Assembly: GCF_900116405.1 (NCBI RefSeq)
Contig: NZ_FPAQ01000028.1
Coordinates: forward strand, 1 to 47,115
Length of the DNA stretch: 47,115 nucleotides
Direction of reading: 5' to 3'
Source: Halomonas saccharevitans
GTDB taxonomy: Bacteria; Pseudomonadota; Gammaproteobacteria; Pseudomonadales; Halomonadaceae
A program made the translations under genes and the position numbers. This document shows, piece by piece, positions 8,494 to 17,319 of this stretch. The notes beneath the pieces are model-generated. The model was not told the origin of the DNA. It was given only the letters and a program-made list of their open reading frames with translations, and searched no databases. Numbering within the stretch: the first letter of the stretch is position 1; the number at the start of each line of letters is the position of its first letter.

Positions 8494-9450
8494 ATGAGTA
8501 CCCTCGTCGATGATCGCGAGTTGGCCTCGTCCCGCGACTGCCCCGTCGTCGACGGCAAGCGTCAGGTCCAGCACGTGGCGCCGCGGACCGCCGATGTCGG
8601 CGGGATTCCGGTGAACCGGGTGTTGCCTTCGCGACACCGCCGACTGGTGGGCGCCTGGTGCTTCCTCGACCATGCCGGGCCGGCCGTCTTCAAGGGCAGC
8701 TCACGCGGTTTGCGGGTCGGCCCTCACCCGCACATCGGGCTGCAAACCTTCACCTGGATGATCGAGGGCGAAGTGCTGCACCGCGACAGCCTGGGCAATG
8801 AGCAGGTGATCCGTCCCGGTCAGGTAAACCTGATGACCGCCGGCCGTGGCATCAGCCACACCGAGGCGTCGGTGGCTGGCGATACGCATCTGCATGCCGC
8901 CCAGCTGTGGATCGCCCTCCCCGAAGCCGATCGGCACACGGATCCACGCTTCGACCACTATCCCGATCTGCCGAGTTGGGAGGAGCAGGGGGTCGCCTTC
9001 ACCCTGCTGACGGGGGAGTTCTCCGACCACAGAGCCCCAACCCTGGCGTTCTCGCCCCTGGTGGGCCTGGATCTCTTCAGCAGGGAAGCGACCACCGTCG
9101 AGCTGTCGCTGCGCGAAGACTTCGAATACGGCGTGTTGCCCCTGGAAGGCGAACTGGACGTCGAGGGCGATACCTTTCCTCCCAACGAATTGGCCTATCT
9201 GGGCCGTGGGCGGGACAGTGTCACCCTGAGCTTGCCCGACGGCGGCCGAGCCATCCTCGTTGGCGGCGAGCCCCTGGGCGAGGAGATTCTCATTTGGTGG
9301 AACTTCGTCGGCCACAGCAAGGCCGAGATCGCCGAGGCCCAGCGCGATTGGGAGACCGGAAGCGTTCGCTTCGGAAGCGTGGGCGAATATGACGGCGAGC
9401 GACTGATGCCGCCGCCGTTGCCGTGGCGGCTTTCCGACAACGGGGGGTGA
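8494..9450 (+). CDS. Pirin-family bicupin protein (second copy)
   Basis: A 318-residue pirin, clearly diverged from the copy at 6828. Its metal ligands are also complete: H78 and H80 in GPHPHIG, H122 and E124 in ISHTEAS. It carries about 30 extra N-terminal residues (SRDCPVVDGKRQVQHVAP) of the kind seen in the PA2418/PA3240-type group. The start has an AAGGAG site. Having two non-identical pirins around one YcaC-like hydrolase suggests specialisation rather than recent duplication. It is followed at short range by a DUF503 gene. Confidence 0.92.
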   Translation: MSTLVDDRELASSRDCPVVDGKRQVQHVAPRTADVGGIPVNRVLPSRHRRLVGAWCFLDHAGPAVFKGSSRGLRVGPHPHIGLQTFTWMIEGEVLHRDSLGNEQVIRPGQVNLMTAGRGISHTEASVAGDTHLHAAQLWIALPEADRHTDPRFDHYPDLPSWEEQGVAFTLLTGEFSDHRAPTLAFSPLVGLDLFSREATTVELSLREDFEYGVLPLEGELDVEGDTFPPNELAYLGRGRDSVTLSLPDGGRAILVGGEPLGEEILIWWNFVGHSKAEIAEAQRDWETGSVRFGSVGEYDGERLMPPPLPWRLSDNGG

Positions 9451-9467
9451 TCAATGTCCATCGTCGC

Positions 9468-9749
9468 ATGCGTATCACGATCCTCACCCTGACGTTCGCC
9501 TTGCCGGGGTGTCGTTCCCTCAAGGAGAAGCGACAGCGCATGGGGGGCCTGCACGAACGTCTCGGGCGAAACCCGGCGATCGCCGTCTGCGAGAGCGGCG
9601 ATCACGAGCGCCACGACGCCAGCGAGTGGACCTTCGTGGTGGTGGGCCACACGTCGCGGGCCGTGGCGTCGCTGTGCAGCGAGATCGAGGAGAAGTGCCT
9701 GCAGACGGTCGATGGCCGGGTGATGGAGGCGACCCGGGAGCGGCTGTGA
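9468..9749 (+). CDS. DUF503 family protein (YlxP-like)
   Basis: A 93-residue protein beginning MRITILTLTFALPGCRSLKE. This matches the DUF503 hallmark of a hydrophobic strand followed by LPGxxSLKEKR. The rest (WTFVVVGHTSRAVASLCSEI) fits the ferredoxin-like fold. The best-known relative, YlxP, is encoded near ribosome-maturation genes in Gram-positives, but function is unproven. The ATG lies 18 bases after the pirin stop; a GTG at 9447 overlapping that stop (GTGA) is an alternative giving seven extra residues. Confidence 0.8.
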   Translation: MRITILTLTFALPGCRSLKEKRQRMGGLHERLGRNPAIAVCESGDHERHDASEWTFVVVGHTSRAVASLCSEIEEKCLQTVDGRVMEATRERL

Positions 9750-9878
9750 GCCGCCTCCCGCGGCAAGTGGCTAACGAGAGACACGCCTTGCCCCGGCGAG
9801 CCATTGTCAGCGGGCGGGGCACCTGCGCTAGCCTGTAGGTCGAACGCTCACCCGAACCACCTTTCCGGAGTGTCCGAC

Positions 9879-10607
9879 ATGACCCATGCCGACTGCCTGG
9901 GCATCCTGCTACCCGACGACGGGCCGGATGACTACGAGTGGATCACCCTGGCAGACCAGACCGACGACCTGCCGCGTCTCGCGCTGGGCCGGGTGGCAAG
10001 CGACGGCCACCACGCGCCGGCGGCGCTGCTTGCCCTGGGCGACGTGAAGCGGCTGGCCCCGCCGGGCGAGCGGCTGGTCAAGGAGGCCGGGGCGCGAGCC
10101 GTGGTGTGGGCCTGCACCAGTGCCAGCTTCATCGGCGGGCTCGGCTGGGCCCAGGATCAGCGCGCCGCGCTCGAGGCGCGCCTGGGGGTGCCGGTGACCA
10201 GCACGGCGCTGGCGTTTCTCGAGGCCCTTGAGGCTCTGGGTCACGATCGGGTCGACCTGCTGAGCCCCTACCCGGACGACGTCACCCTGCGGCTGGTCAG
10301 CTTCCTGCGCGAGGGGGGCGTCGGCGTGCTCCACGACAAGGCGCTGGACTGCCCCTATGCCGCGGACTCTCATCGCGCCGACATCCTCGAGGAGGTGCGC
10401 CGCTTCGCCGCCCGCCATCCCGATACCGCGCGGCCGCTGCTGATTCCCGATACCGCTATCGATACGCTGGGATTGAGCGAGGCGCTGGTTCGGGAGGCCG
10501 GCCGAGAGGTGCTGACCGCCAACCAGGTGTCCCTCTGGGCCGGTCTCCGGCGGCTCGCCGGCGCCTATCGAACGCCCGCGCTGCTCGGGCCGTTGGCCGA
10601 GCGCTGA
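9879..10607 (+). CDS. Asp/Glu racemase-superfamily protein (maleate isomerase / arylmalonate decarboxylase-like)
   Basis: A 242-residue protein of the pseudo-two-fold Asp/Glu racemase superfamily. The first catalytic position is kept as C79 in VVWACTSASFIGG. At the second site, where maleate isomerase and arylmalonate decarboxylase have cysteine in a CGGLxT-type loop, the matching segment reads LLIPDTAIDTLG, with no cysteine. One-cysteine chemistry would exclude ordinary racemisation. Relatives include EutA-like proteins of unknown chemistry. The ATG has a GGAG site eight bases upstream. It is monocistronic, convergent with the next gene. Confidence 0.78.
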   Translation: MTHADCLGILLPDDGPDDYEWITLADQTDDLPRLALGRVASDGHHAPAALLALGDVKRLAPPGERLVKEAGARAVVWACTSASFIGGLGWAQDQRAALEARLGVPVTSTALAFLEALEALGHDRVDLLSPYPDDVTLRLVSFLREGGVGVLHDKALDCPYAADSHRADILEEVRRFAARHPDTARPLLIPDTAIDTLGLSEALVREAGREVLTANQVSLWAGLRRLAGAYRTPALLGPLAER

Positions 10608-10620
10608 GCCGGCGAGTCGA

Positions 10621-10968
10621 TCAGAGCCTCGGCGCGTCGAACTCGGCCGGCTCGTCGGTGTAGACGCAGACGTTGGCGTCTTCGATATCGCCGTTCGGGT
10701 CTTCGAGGTGAGTCGCGAAGAACGCCTGGATCTCCCGGCGCTGGCAGTGCGCCTCGAAGGCCTCGCGGTTGGCCCAGATCTCGTGGAAGACGATCGGATA
10801 GCTCTCGCCCTGGGCGAAGGGGTTGTCGATACGGCGGGTGACGGTGTAGTGCAGGCAGGCGTCCTCGCGGTGGGCATTCGGTTCCAGGGCCTGGAGTGCC
10901 TGGAAAACGGCGTCTTCCTTGCCGGGCTTGGGCTTGAAGCTGGCGGTGCAGTAAATCTTTTGTGACAT
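10621..10968 (-). CDS. Antibiotic biosynthesis monooxygenase (ABM) domain protein
   Basis: A 115-residue single ABM domain of dimeric alpha-beta barrel fold. Family features are the opening strand IYCTASFKPKPGKEDAVFQA, the C-x-H-Y-T-V strand, and HEIWANREAFEAHCQRREIQ. Members such as YgiN act on quinols; most are uncharacterised. The domain occupies about residues 1-95, with an acidic tail (DPNGDIEDANVCVYTDEPAE) after it that is longer than usual. No neighbouring gene explains the substrate. Confidence 0.85.
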   Translation of the reverse strand: MSQKIYCTASFKPKPGKEDAVFQALQALEPNAHREDACLHYTVTRRIDNPFAQGESYPIVFHEIWANREAFEAHCQRREIQAFFATHLEDPNGDIEDANVCVYTDEPAEFDAPRL

Positions 10969-11157
10969 GATGACTCCTGATGGGGGAATGCCGCGGCGAC
11001 CATATCAACAAGCGCGCACTGCCACCAGCCGCGGGGCGCCTGGCCGGCGAGCCGACCGTCCTCGCGCCTGGCTGGCAGCGCGGCATGGCTATGCGACAAT
11101 AACGCGGCCCCGAGGGGCGCTTGAAGGGTGGCAGCCGGAGAGACGAGGAGAGCGGCA

Positions 11158-12126
11158 ATGACGGAACGGTCGGCAAGCAGGGAACGGATTCCGGTCGGCA
11201 TCAGCGCCTGTTTGACGGGCGAGCAGGTGCGCTACAACGGCGGTCACAAGCGCTCCCGCTACTGCCTGGAGGTGCTCCAGGAGCGCTTCGCCTTTGAGCC
11301 CTTCTGCTCCGAGCTCGCGGCCGGGCTCGGCGTGCCGCGAGAGCCCATCCGCCTGGTCGGCCGGCACGACGAGACGCCCCGCGTGCTGGGCACCCAGGAC
11401 CCGAGTCTCGACGTCACCGAGCGCCTGGAGGAGGTCAGCCAGGCGTTCGTCGACGGCCACCGCCATCTGCGCGGCTTCATCCTGATGAAGGGCTCGCCGA
11501 GCTGCGGGCTCGAGCGCGTCAAGGTCTACCACCCCAACGGCATGCCCAGCCATTCGGATTCGGGCGCCTTCGTGCGCGCCCTGCGCCGCCACTTTCCGGA
11601 GCTGCCGCTGGAGGAGGAGGCGCGGCTCAACGATGCCGTGCTGCGCGAGAACTTCATCACCCGGGTCTACGCCTTCGACGACTGGAAGCGCCAGGTCGAA
11701 GCCGCGCCCGGCTTCCACGCCCTGCTGCAGTTCCACAGCCGGCAGAAGTACCTGCTGATGGCCCATCACGTGGAGACCTACCGCGAGCTGGGACGCTACC
11801 TGGCCGCGGCCAGCAAGCTGCCGCTCGCCGAGGCCATGGCCCATTACCTGCAGCGCTTCATGGCGGCACTCGGCCGGCCGGCGACCCGCAAGGGGCACAC
11901 CAATGCCCTGCTGCATGTGCTGGGCTACCTCAAGCAGGCCGTCGACGGCGAGGCTCGCCAGGACTTGCTGGCGGCCATCGAGGACTACCGCCTGGGCCAC
12001 GTGCACCTGGCGGTGCCAATCCGCCTGCTGACCCACTACGTGAAGCGCCACGGCTCGGACTATATCCGCGCTCAGACCTATCTCGACCCGCACCCCTACG
12101 AGCTGGGCCTGCGCAACGCCATCTGA
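11158..12126 (+). CDS. DUF523-DUF1722 fusion protein (YbgA-like)
   Basis: A 322-residue two-domain protein. Residues about 10-160 form DUF523, with C18 (GISACLTGEQVRYNGGHKR), C50 (FEPFCSEL) and C116 (MKGSPSCGLERVK). In TudS, a characterised DUF523 protein, three cysteines hold a [4Fe-4S] cluster used to remove sulfur from thiouracil; these cysteines match that pattern. Residues about 190-310 are DUF1722, with YLLMAHHVETYRELGR and KGHTNALLHVLGYLK. DUF1722 (E. coli YbgA) often lies beside photolyase genes, but none is seen here. The start has a good AGGAG site. Confidence 0.88.
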   Translation: MTERSASRERIPVGISACLTGEQVRYNGGHKRSRYCLEVLQERFAFEPFCSELAAGLGVPREPIRLVGRHDETPRVLGTQDPSLDVTERLEEVSQAFVDGHRHLRGFILMKGSPSCGLERVKVYHPNGMPSHSDSGAFVRALRRHFPELPLEEEARLNDAVLRENFITRVYAFDDWKRQVEAAPGFHALLQFHSRQKYLLMAHHVETYRELGRYLAAASKLPLAEAMAHYLQRFMAALGRPATRKGHTNALLHVLGYLKQAVDGEARQDLLAAIEDYRLGHVHLAVPIRLLTHYVKRHGSDYIRAQTYLDPHPYELGLRNAI

Positions 12127-12132
12127 CGACGC

Positions 12133-12999
12133 CTATAGCCGGCGCTCGTCGCGTGTGGAGCGCAGCAGCAGGCGATCCAGCAGCCGGGTGCCGAGCACCC
12201 GCCTCAGGGTGCCGAACAGGTGCGTCGGCACGGTCACGTAGTAGCGCGCCTTCGGGTGCCGGCTCTCCAGGGCATGCACCAGCTTCTCGACCACCGCCTC
12301 GGGCCCGAGTGTGAAGCGCCCGCCGCCGTCGTCGCCGGCCAGTCGCGCCTCCACGGCGCGGTAGGCCTCGGCATGGGCGCTGCCCGCGGTGTCGATATGC
12401 GCCTTGAAGGCGCGGTAGGCGGTCTCGCGAAAACGGCTGGTGATCGGTCCCGGCTCAATCAGGCTGACGGCGATGCCACTGCCGTCGAGTTCCAGGCGCA
12501 GGGTGTCGGTCAGCCCTTCCAGGGCGAACTTGGAGCAGACATAGGCGCCGCGGTAGGGCAGGGCGGCGAGCCCCAGCACCGAGCTGTTCTGCACGATGCG
12601 ACCCCCGCCCTGGCGGCGCATCGCCGGTAGTACCCGATAGGTGAGCTCGTGGGTGCCGAGCAGGTTGGTCTCCAGCTGGGCGCGCAGCACCGCCCGGGAC
12701 AGGTCCTCCACCGCGCCGGGCTGGCCGTAGGCGGCGTTGTTGAACAGCGCCTCGAGCCGCCCGCCGGTCGCCGTCAGCACCGTCTCGACGCAGGCGGCGA
12801 TCGACTCGCTCTCATTGAGATCGAGGTACACCGCCGTCAGGCCCGCCTCGCGCAGCCGGGTCAGGTCTTCATCGCGTCGCGCGGTGGCGAATACCCGCCA
12901 GCCGCGCTCGGCCAGCGCCAGGGCGGCGGCCTGGCCGATGCCGCTGGAGGCGCCGGTGACCAGCACGCTTTGAGAGGATGAGTCGGGAGAGGCGGGCAT
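12133..12999 (-). CDS. Short-chain dehydrogenase/reductase
   Basis: A 288-residue classical SDR. It has the nucleotide-binding TGASSGIG (residues 15-22), NNAAYG, the catalytic serine in NSSVLG (about 139-140), and the YVCSK pair with Y153 and K157. D60 in VYLDLNESE and the arginines in TARRDED suggest NADP preference. The C-terminal extension with GRFTLGPEAVVEKLVHALES is typical of the retinol-dehydrogenase-like group. It is cytoplasmic and the substrate is unknown. The start at 12999 has an AGGAG site and is convergent with the DUF523 gene. Confidence 0.88.
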   Translation of the reverse strand: MPASPDSSSQSVLVTGASSGIGQAAALALAERGWRVFATARRDEDLTRLREAGLTAVYLDLNESESIAACVETVLTATGGRLEALFNNAAYGQPGAVEDLSRAVLRAQLETNLLGTHELTYRVLPAMRRQGGGRIVQNSSVLGLAALPYRGAYVCSKFALEGLTDTLRLELDGSGIAVSLIEPGPITSRFRETAYRAFKAHIDTAGSAHAEAYRAVEARLAGDDGGGRFTLGPEAVVEKLVHALESRHPKARYYVTVPTHLFGTLRRVLGTRLLDRLLLRSTRDERRL

Positions 13000-13149
13000 C
13001 GATCGAGCTCCTGGCCGTCGGAGTGGAAAGAGGGCGCGGCGCATCGCCCGCGCCGGCTCGGCAACCCCGCACTCTGTCGGTTGGGGCCCGGCCATGCAAG
13101 TCGCTGGCGAAGCCCCTACAATGCGGGCCACTTCCGAGGTCGAGCGTCC

Positions 13150-14370
13150 ATGTCCCCGCCCCTTTCCCCCTCTCCCTCTCATTCCGAACGCTTCGCGCGG
13201 CTGACCGAGCTGCTGGCCGAGTGGCAGCATCTGTGGCGCCCGCTGCCGTTCCAGCACTGGGCCTCGCCCTGGGGCGAGGCGTATTCGGCGCTGGAGGGGG
13301 CGCTGCTGGCGCTGTCCGACGATGAGGCGGCGCGCCTGCAGGATGCCCCCTTCACTGCCTCGCCGCTCGCCGAGTGGCTGCCGGTGGCGGAACTGTCCGA
13401 CCAGGTGGACCTGCCCGAGCTCCCCGGCGACGCCCGTGAGCTGCCGGCGGCCTGGGCGGCTCATGTCGGCGGGCGCAAGTGGTCGCAGATCGAGGCCTTC
13501 CTGCCCCGGGTGGCGGCATCGCCCGGGGAGCGGCTGGTGGAGTGGTGCGCCGGCAAGGGCCACCTGGCCCGGGCGCTCTCGCGTCGCGACGCGACGGAGG
13601 TGACGGCGCTGGAGTGGCAGGCCGCGCTCTGCCGCGACGGGCAGCGGCTGGCCGACCGCCAGGGGGCGGCGGTGCGCATGGCCGAGCAGGACGTGCTGGC
13701 CCCCGAGGCGGGGCGCTGGCTCTCGCCCGAGACGCACGTGGCCGCGCTGCACGCCTGCGGCGATCTGCACGGCCGGCTGATCGAGCTCGCCGCCGCTCGA
13801 GGCAGCGCCCTGACCCTGGCGCCCTGCTGCTACCAGCGCACCGCCGCGGCCGATTACCGGCCCTTGTCGCAGCAGGGGCAGGAGCGGGCGGCGGCCCTGG
13901 GGCTCTCGCTCAGTCGCGAGGAGCTCGCCATGGCGGTGCAGGAGACCGTGACCGCCCCGCGCCACGTGCGTGTACGCCGCGAGCAGGCCGGCGCCTGGCG
14001 GCTGGGTTTCGACCTGCTGCAGCGCGAGGTGCGCGGCGTTGACGCCTACCTGCCGGTGCCGAGCCTGGCCTATGGCCGGCTGCCAGTTAGCTTCGAGGCC
14101 TTCTGCCGCTGGGCGGCCGAGCAGAAGGGGCTCGACCTGCCGGCCGTCGGCATCGACTGGGCGGCCTTCGAGGCCGCCGGAGCGCGGCGCCGGGCCGCGG
14201 TGACGCGCCGCGAGCTGGTGCGCCACCTGTTCCGCCGCCCGCTGGAGGTGTGGCTGGTGCTGGATCGTGCCCTGCGCCTCGAGGAGGCGGGCTTCGACGT
14301 GGAACTCGGCACCTTCTGCGCCCGCGAGCTGACGCCGCGCAACCTGCTGCTGCGTGCCTCTCGCCGCTAG
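13150..14370 (+). CDS. SAM-dependent methyltransferase (METTL25/RRNAD1-like)
   Basis: A 406-residue protein. The SAM-binding motif I is LVEWCAGKGHLARAL in the middle of the chain, followed by EVTALEWQAALC. The ALHACGDLHGRL and LAPCCYQRTAAADY segments are typical of the Methyltransf_32 family, which includes METTL25 and RRNAD1. The N-terminal 120 residues are helical and of unknown role. The target is not established for bacterial members. It diverges from the SDR gene with a 150-bp gap and converges closely with the binding-protein gene. Confidence 0.82.
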   Translation: MSPPLSPSPSHSERFARLTELLAEWQHLWRPLPFQHWASPWGEAYSALEGALLALSDDEAARLQDAPFTASPLAEWLPVAELSDQVDLPELPGDARELPAAWAAHVGGRKWSQIEAFLPRVAASPGERLVEWCAGKGHLARALSRRDATEVTALEWQAALCRDGQRLADRQGAAVRMAEQDVLAPEAGRWLSPETHVAALHACGDLHGRLIELAAARGSALTLAPCCYQRTAAADYRPLSQQGQERAAALGLSLSREELAMAVQETVTAPRHVRVRREQAGAWRLGFDLLQREVRGVDAYLPVPSLAYGRLPVSFEAFCRWAAEQKGLDLPAVGIDWAAFEAAGARRRAAVTRRELVRHLFRRPLEVWLVLDRALRLEEAGFDVELGTFCARELTPRNLLLRASRR

Positions 14371-14376
14371 GCGGGG

Positions 14377-15501
14377 CTACTGCGACTCGCGCCGGGCTCG
14401 CCAGTCGCGAAAAAGCGCCTGGATGCGCGAGCGGGTGCGGGCGTACCAGGTCTCGTCCTTGGTCATCGCCCGCTCGGCATTCAGCGGGTGGGTCGGGATG
14501 TGCAGGCGCATGTCCACGCCGCTCTCGGGGTGGGTGGTGACTTGCACGGTCGCCGAGCGGCGGGCCGGGCCATAGGGGATGTGCCGCGCCAGGTCGGCGA
14601 GGCGCTCGGTGTCGGTGGCGAAGCGCAGGAACTCGCGCGCCGCCTCCGGGTGGGGGCCGCCGCGGGGAATCGCCCAGGTCTCGTGCTCCTGGACCTGGCC
14701 GTCCCAGAGGATCTCGATGGGCGCGCCACGGTTGACCATGGCATCGAAGAAGCGGCCGTTGTAGCCCGAGGCCATCACCACCTCGCCCTCGGCCAGCAGG
14801 CGCGGCGGGGTATCGCCGGCCTGCCACCAGTGAATCTCGTCGAGCGCGTCGAGGCGCTCCAGCGCCAGGTCCAGGCCGCGGCGCGTGCTGAGCAGCCGGT
14901 AGAGCTCCTCGCGGGGCACGCGATAGGAGAGCAGCGCCCACTCCAGGTTGACCGCCGGGGTGTCCTGCAGGGCGCGGGGGCCGGGGAAGCGCCGCTGGTC
15001 GAACAGGTCGCCGATGCGGGTGGGGCGCCGGCCGGGAAAGGCGTCGGTGCGGTAGGCGACCACGGTGGCGAAGATGCTGTGGGTGATGGCGCAGCGTCCG
15101 AAGGAGCCCGGCAGGAAGTCCGCTTCCGCCGGGGTGCCGTCCGGGGCCGGCGCCAGCAGCGCGGGCGAGACCGGCTCGAGCAGGCCCTCGTCGCAGGCCG
15201 CCATGGCCTGGCTGCGGGTCATGTCGATCAGGTCCCAGGGCACCTCGCCGGAGGCGACGGCGCGCCTGAGCCCCTCGAGCCCGCCGTCGTACTGCTGCAC
15301 GCTCACCTGACGGCCGGTGGCGGCGGTGTAGGGCGCGAACAGCGCGGCCTGCTGGGCGCGCTCGTAGGCCCCGCCCCAGCTCAGCACGACGAGGGCGTCG
15401 TCGCCCGCCGTGACGGGCGCGGTGGCGAACAGTGCCAGCCATAGCAGGTGCGCCGGCTCTCGGCTTCGCGCTAGTCCTCGTTCATCTTGTTCCATGTTCA
15501 T
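14377..15501 (-). CDS. Extracellular solute-binding protein, polyamine/iron type, orphan
   Basis: A 374-residue periplasmic binding protein of the PotD/IbpA-like class: ALVVLSWGGAYERAQQAALF near the mature N-terminus, VASGEVPWDLIDM, and ETWAIPRGGPHPEAAREFL. A signal segment LLWLALFATAPVTA lies at about 18-32, preceded by an unusually polar 17 residues, so the true start is uncertain. The mature protein probably begins near GDDALVV. No permease or ATPase gene is next to it; it follows the ClC gene by 12 bp. The ligand is unknown. Confidence 0.8.
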   Translation of the reverse strand: MNMEQDERGLARSREPAHLLWLALFATAPVTAGDDALVVLSWGGAYERAQQAALFAPYTAATGRQVSVQQYDGGLEGLRRAVASGEVPWDLIDMTRSQAMAACDEGLLEPVSPALLAPAPDGTPAEADFLPGSFGRCAITHSIFATVVAYRTDAFPGRRPTRIGDLFDQRRFPGPRALQDTPAVNLEWALLSYRVPREELYRLLSTRRGLDLALERLDALDEIHWWQAGDTPPRLLAEGEVVMASGYNGRFFDAMVNRGAPIEILWDGQVQEHETWAIPRGGPHPEAAREFLRFATDTERLADLARHIPYGPARRSATVQVTTHPESGVDMRLHIPTHPLNAERAMTKDETWYARTRSRIQALFRDWRARRESQ

Positions 15502-15540
15502 CCCGTGCCATGTTCATCCCGTGCCATGTTCCTCCCGTCG
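15493..15540. repeat. Three tandem 16-bp repeats at the ClC / binding-protein junction
   Basis: catgttcatcccgtgc occurs exactly at 15493-15508 and 15509-15524, and a diverged third copy (catgttcctcccgtcg) at 15525-15540. The repeats contain the ClC stop and the start of the next gene. Expansion may have reshaped both protein ends, including the polar N-terminus of the binding protein. Confidence 0.85.
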
Positions 15541-17319
15541 CAGCTCGTCGCCGTGTGCCAGGTAGGCGCGGGTGATGCTCGATTCGAAGACCACCCCCAG
15601 GAAGGCGCCCTCGGCGTCGACCACCGGCAGGGCCTCCCCGATGACGTCTTCGAGCGCGGCCATGGCGTCCCAGAGCGAGGCGTCGGGCGCCAGCACGGGG
15701 CGGGCCAGCGGGGCGATCTCACCCACCCGCTGCGTTGCTCCGCTGTCTCCCGGCGGGGCGTTCTGCATGCCCTGCTGAGTGGCCTCCCGTGCCGCTTCCA
15801 GGTCGGCCAGGCTCACGCAGCCCCGATAGCGCCCCTCCGCGTCGACCAGGTAGCCCTCGCCGTGGCGGGCGCGACACAGCGCGGTGACCGCCTCGTCCAC
15901 CGGTGTCTGCGGCCTGAGAGTCACGCCCTCGTCCGTCAGGTGCTCCATCACCGGGGTCCCCCGCAGCATGGCCCGGCCGCGCCCGGCGGAAAGGTCCAGG
16001 CCGCGCTCCACGAGCTGGATGTCGAACAGCGAGCGCCCGAACAGCTGGGCGGCGATGGGGCTCGCCAGGGTCACGCTCGCCAGTGCGGCGGTGGTCAGCG
16101 CGTAGCTGCCGGTCAGCTCGAAGACGATCAGCAGGCTGGTCAGGGGCGCGCCGATCACCGGGGCGGTGACTGCCACCATGCCGCAGACGGCATAGAAGAC
16201 GAAGGTCTCCTGGGGGGCGCCGCTGAGCTGGCCGACCAGGGTGCCACACAGCGCCCCGAACAGGGTGCCGATCACCAGCGCCGGGCTGAATACTCCGCCA
16301 CCGAAGCCCATGCCCAGGCAGAGCCCGGTGGCGGCGATCTTGAGCACCAGGACCAGCAGCAGCTCGGCGCTGTCGAAGGCGCCGGCGATGGTGGCGAAGC
16401 GCAGGGTCTCCTGACCCATGCCGAGGATATCGGGGACCCACAGGGCGGTGAGGCCGAGCAGCGCGCCGGCCAGTGCCGGGCGCAGCGGCGCGGCCAGCGG
16501 CAGGCGCCGCGCCAGGCGCCGCGCCAGGCGCGTGACGCCGAGCAGGGTGCTCATGTAGCCCCCCGCTACCAGGGCGCCGAGGCCGCCGATCGCCAGGAAG
16601 GCGATGAACTCCCAGGGGCGCGGCACGGCGGTCTCGGCGACGTGGAAGAGCGCGCCGCGCTGGAGGACGTTGGCGGCGATCACATGGCCGACCAGGGCGG
16701 CCGCGGCCACCGGAGCGAAGGCGCGCAGGGCGTAGTGGCGCAGCACCACCTCGTGGGCGAAGACGATGCCCGCCAGGGGCGCGTTGAAGGCGGTGGCGAT
16801 GGCGGCGGCCACCCCGCAGGCGATGGTTACGTTGTCCTCGGAGCGACCCAGGCGCAGCAGCCGGGCGCCGAGCGATCCCAGGGTCGCCCCCAGGTGCACC
16901 AGCGGGCCGTACTGGCCGACCGAAGCGCCGGCGCCCAGCGAGATCAGGGCGCTGAGCGCCGAGAGGCCGCCGGCCCGAAGCGGCAGCCGGCCGCGACGCG
17001 TCTGCACGGCGGCGATGGCATCGGCCGGGGTATGCGGGCGCCGCTCGGGAATGGCGAGATGCACGAGGCCGACCGCGAGGCCACCGAGCGTCGGCACCGC
17101 GACGGTGATGACCAGCAGCAGGCTCGGGTGATCAAACATCATGCGACTGCGCGGCGAGATCAGCAGCAGGTCATTGAGCCCGAGCACCGCGGCGACGAAG
17201 CCCACCGCGACCAGCGCGGCGACGGCGCCGATCACGGCGCCCAGCAGGACGAGCCCCAGGAAGCGGGCGACGGCCAGCGGCTCACGGCCGGCGCGGGTGA
17301 CGGCGAAAAGCGGTTTCAT
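15514..17319 (-). CDS. ClC-family chloride channel/transporter with CBS domains, no gating glutamate
   Basis: A 601-residue protein: a ClC membrane domain to about residue 430, then a CBS pair (TPVMEHLTDEGVTL, then VLAPDASLWDAMAALEDVIG). The second selectivity motif is GFGGGVFSP. The GREGP motif that carries the gating glutamate of E. coli ClC (E148) reads GQYGP at 135-139, so tyrosine (Y137) replaces the glutamate. That residue is needed for Cl-/H+ exchange, so this is more likely a passive channel. A short 12-bp tandem repeat near 16499 encodes ARRLARRL. Confidence 0.88.
   Translation of the reverse strand: MKPLFAVTRAGREPLAVARFLGLVLLGAVIGAVAALVAVGFVAAVLGLNDLLLISPRSRMMFDHPSLLLVITVAVPTLGGLAVGLVHLAIPERRPHTPADAIAAVQTRRGRLPLRAGGLSALSALISLGAGASVGQYGPLVHLGATLGSLGARLLRLGRSEDNVTIACGVAAAIATAFNAPLAGIVFAHEVVLRHYALRAFAPVAAAALVGHVIAANVLQRGALFHVAETAVPRPWEFIAFLAIGGLGALVAGGYMSTLLGVTRLARRLARRLPLAAPLRPALAGALLGLTALWVPDILGMGQETLRFATIAGAFDSAELLLVLVLKIAATGLCLGMGFGGGVFSPALVIGTLFGALCGTLVGQLSGAPQETFVFYAVCGMVAVTAPVIGAPLTSLLIVFELTGSYALTTAALASVTLASPIAAQLFGRSLFDIQLVERGLDLSAGRGRAMLRGTPVMEHLTDEGVTLRPQTPVDEAVTALCRARHGEGYLVDAEGRYRGCVSLADLEAAREATQQGMQNAPPGDSGATQRVGEIAPLARPVLAPDASLWDAMAALEDVIGEALPVVDAEGAFLGVVFESSITRAYLAHGDELRREEHGTG

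Noticed and set aside
12133..14226. 697-codon minus-strand frame extending the SDR upstream
   Set aside because: The extension is antisense to the methyltransferase gene. The SDR starts at 12999 with an AGGAG site.
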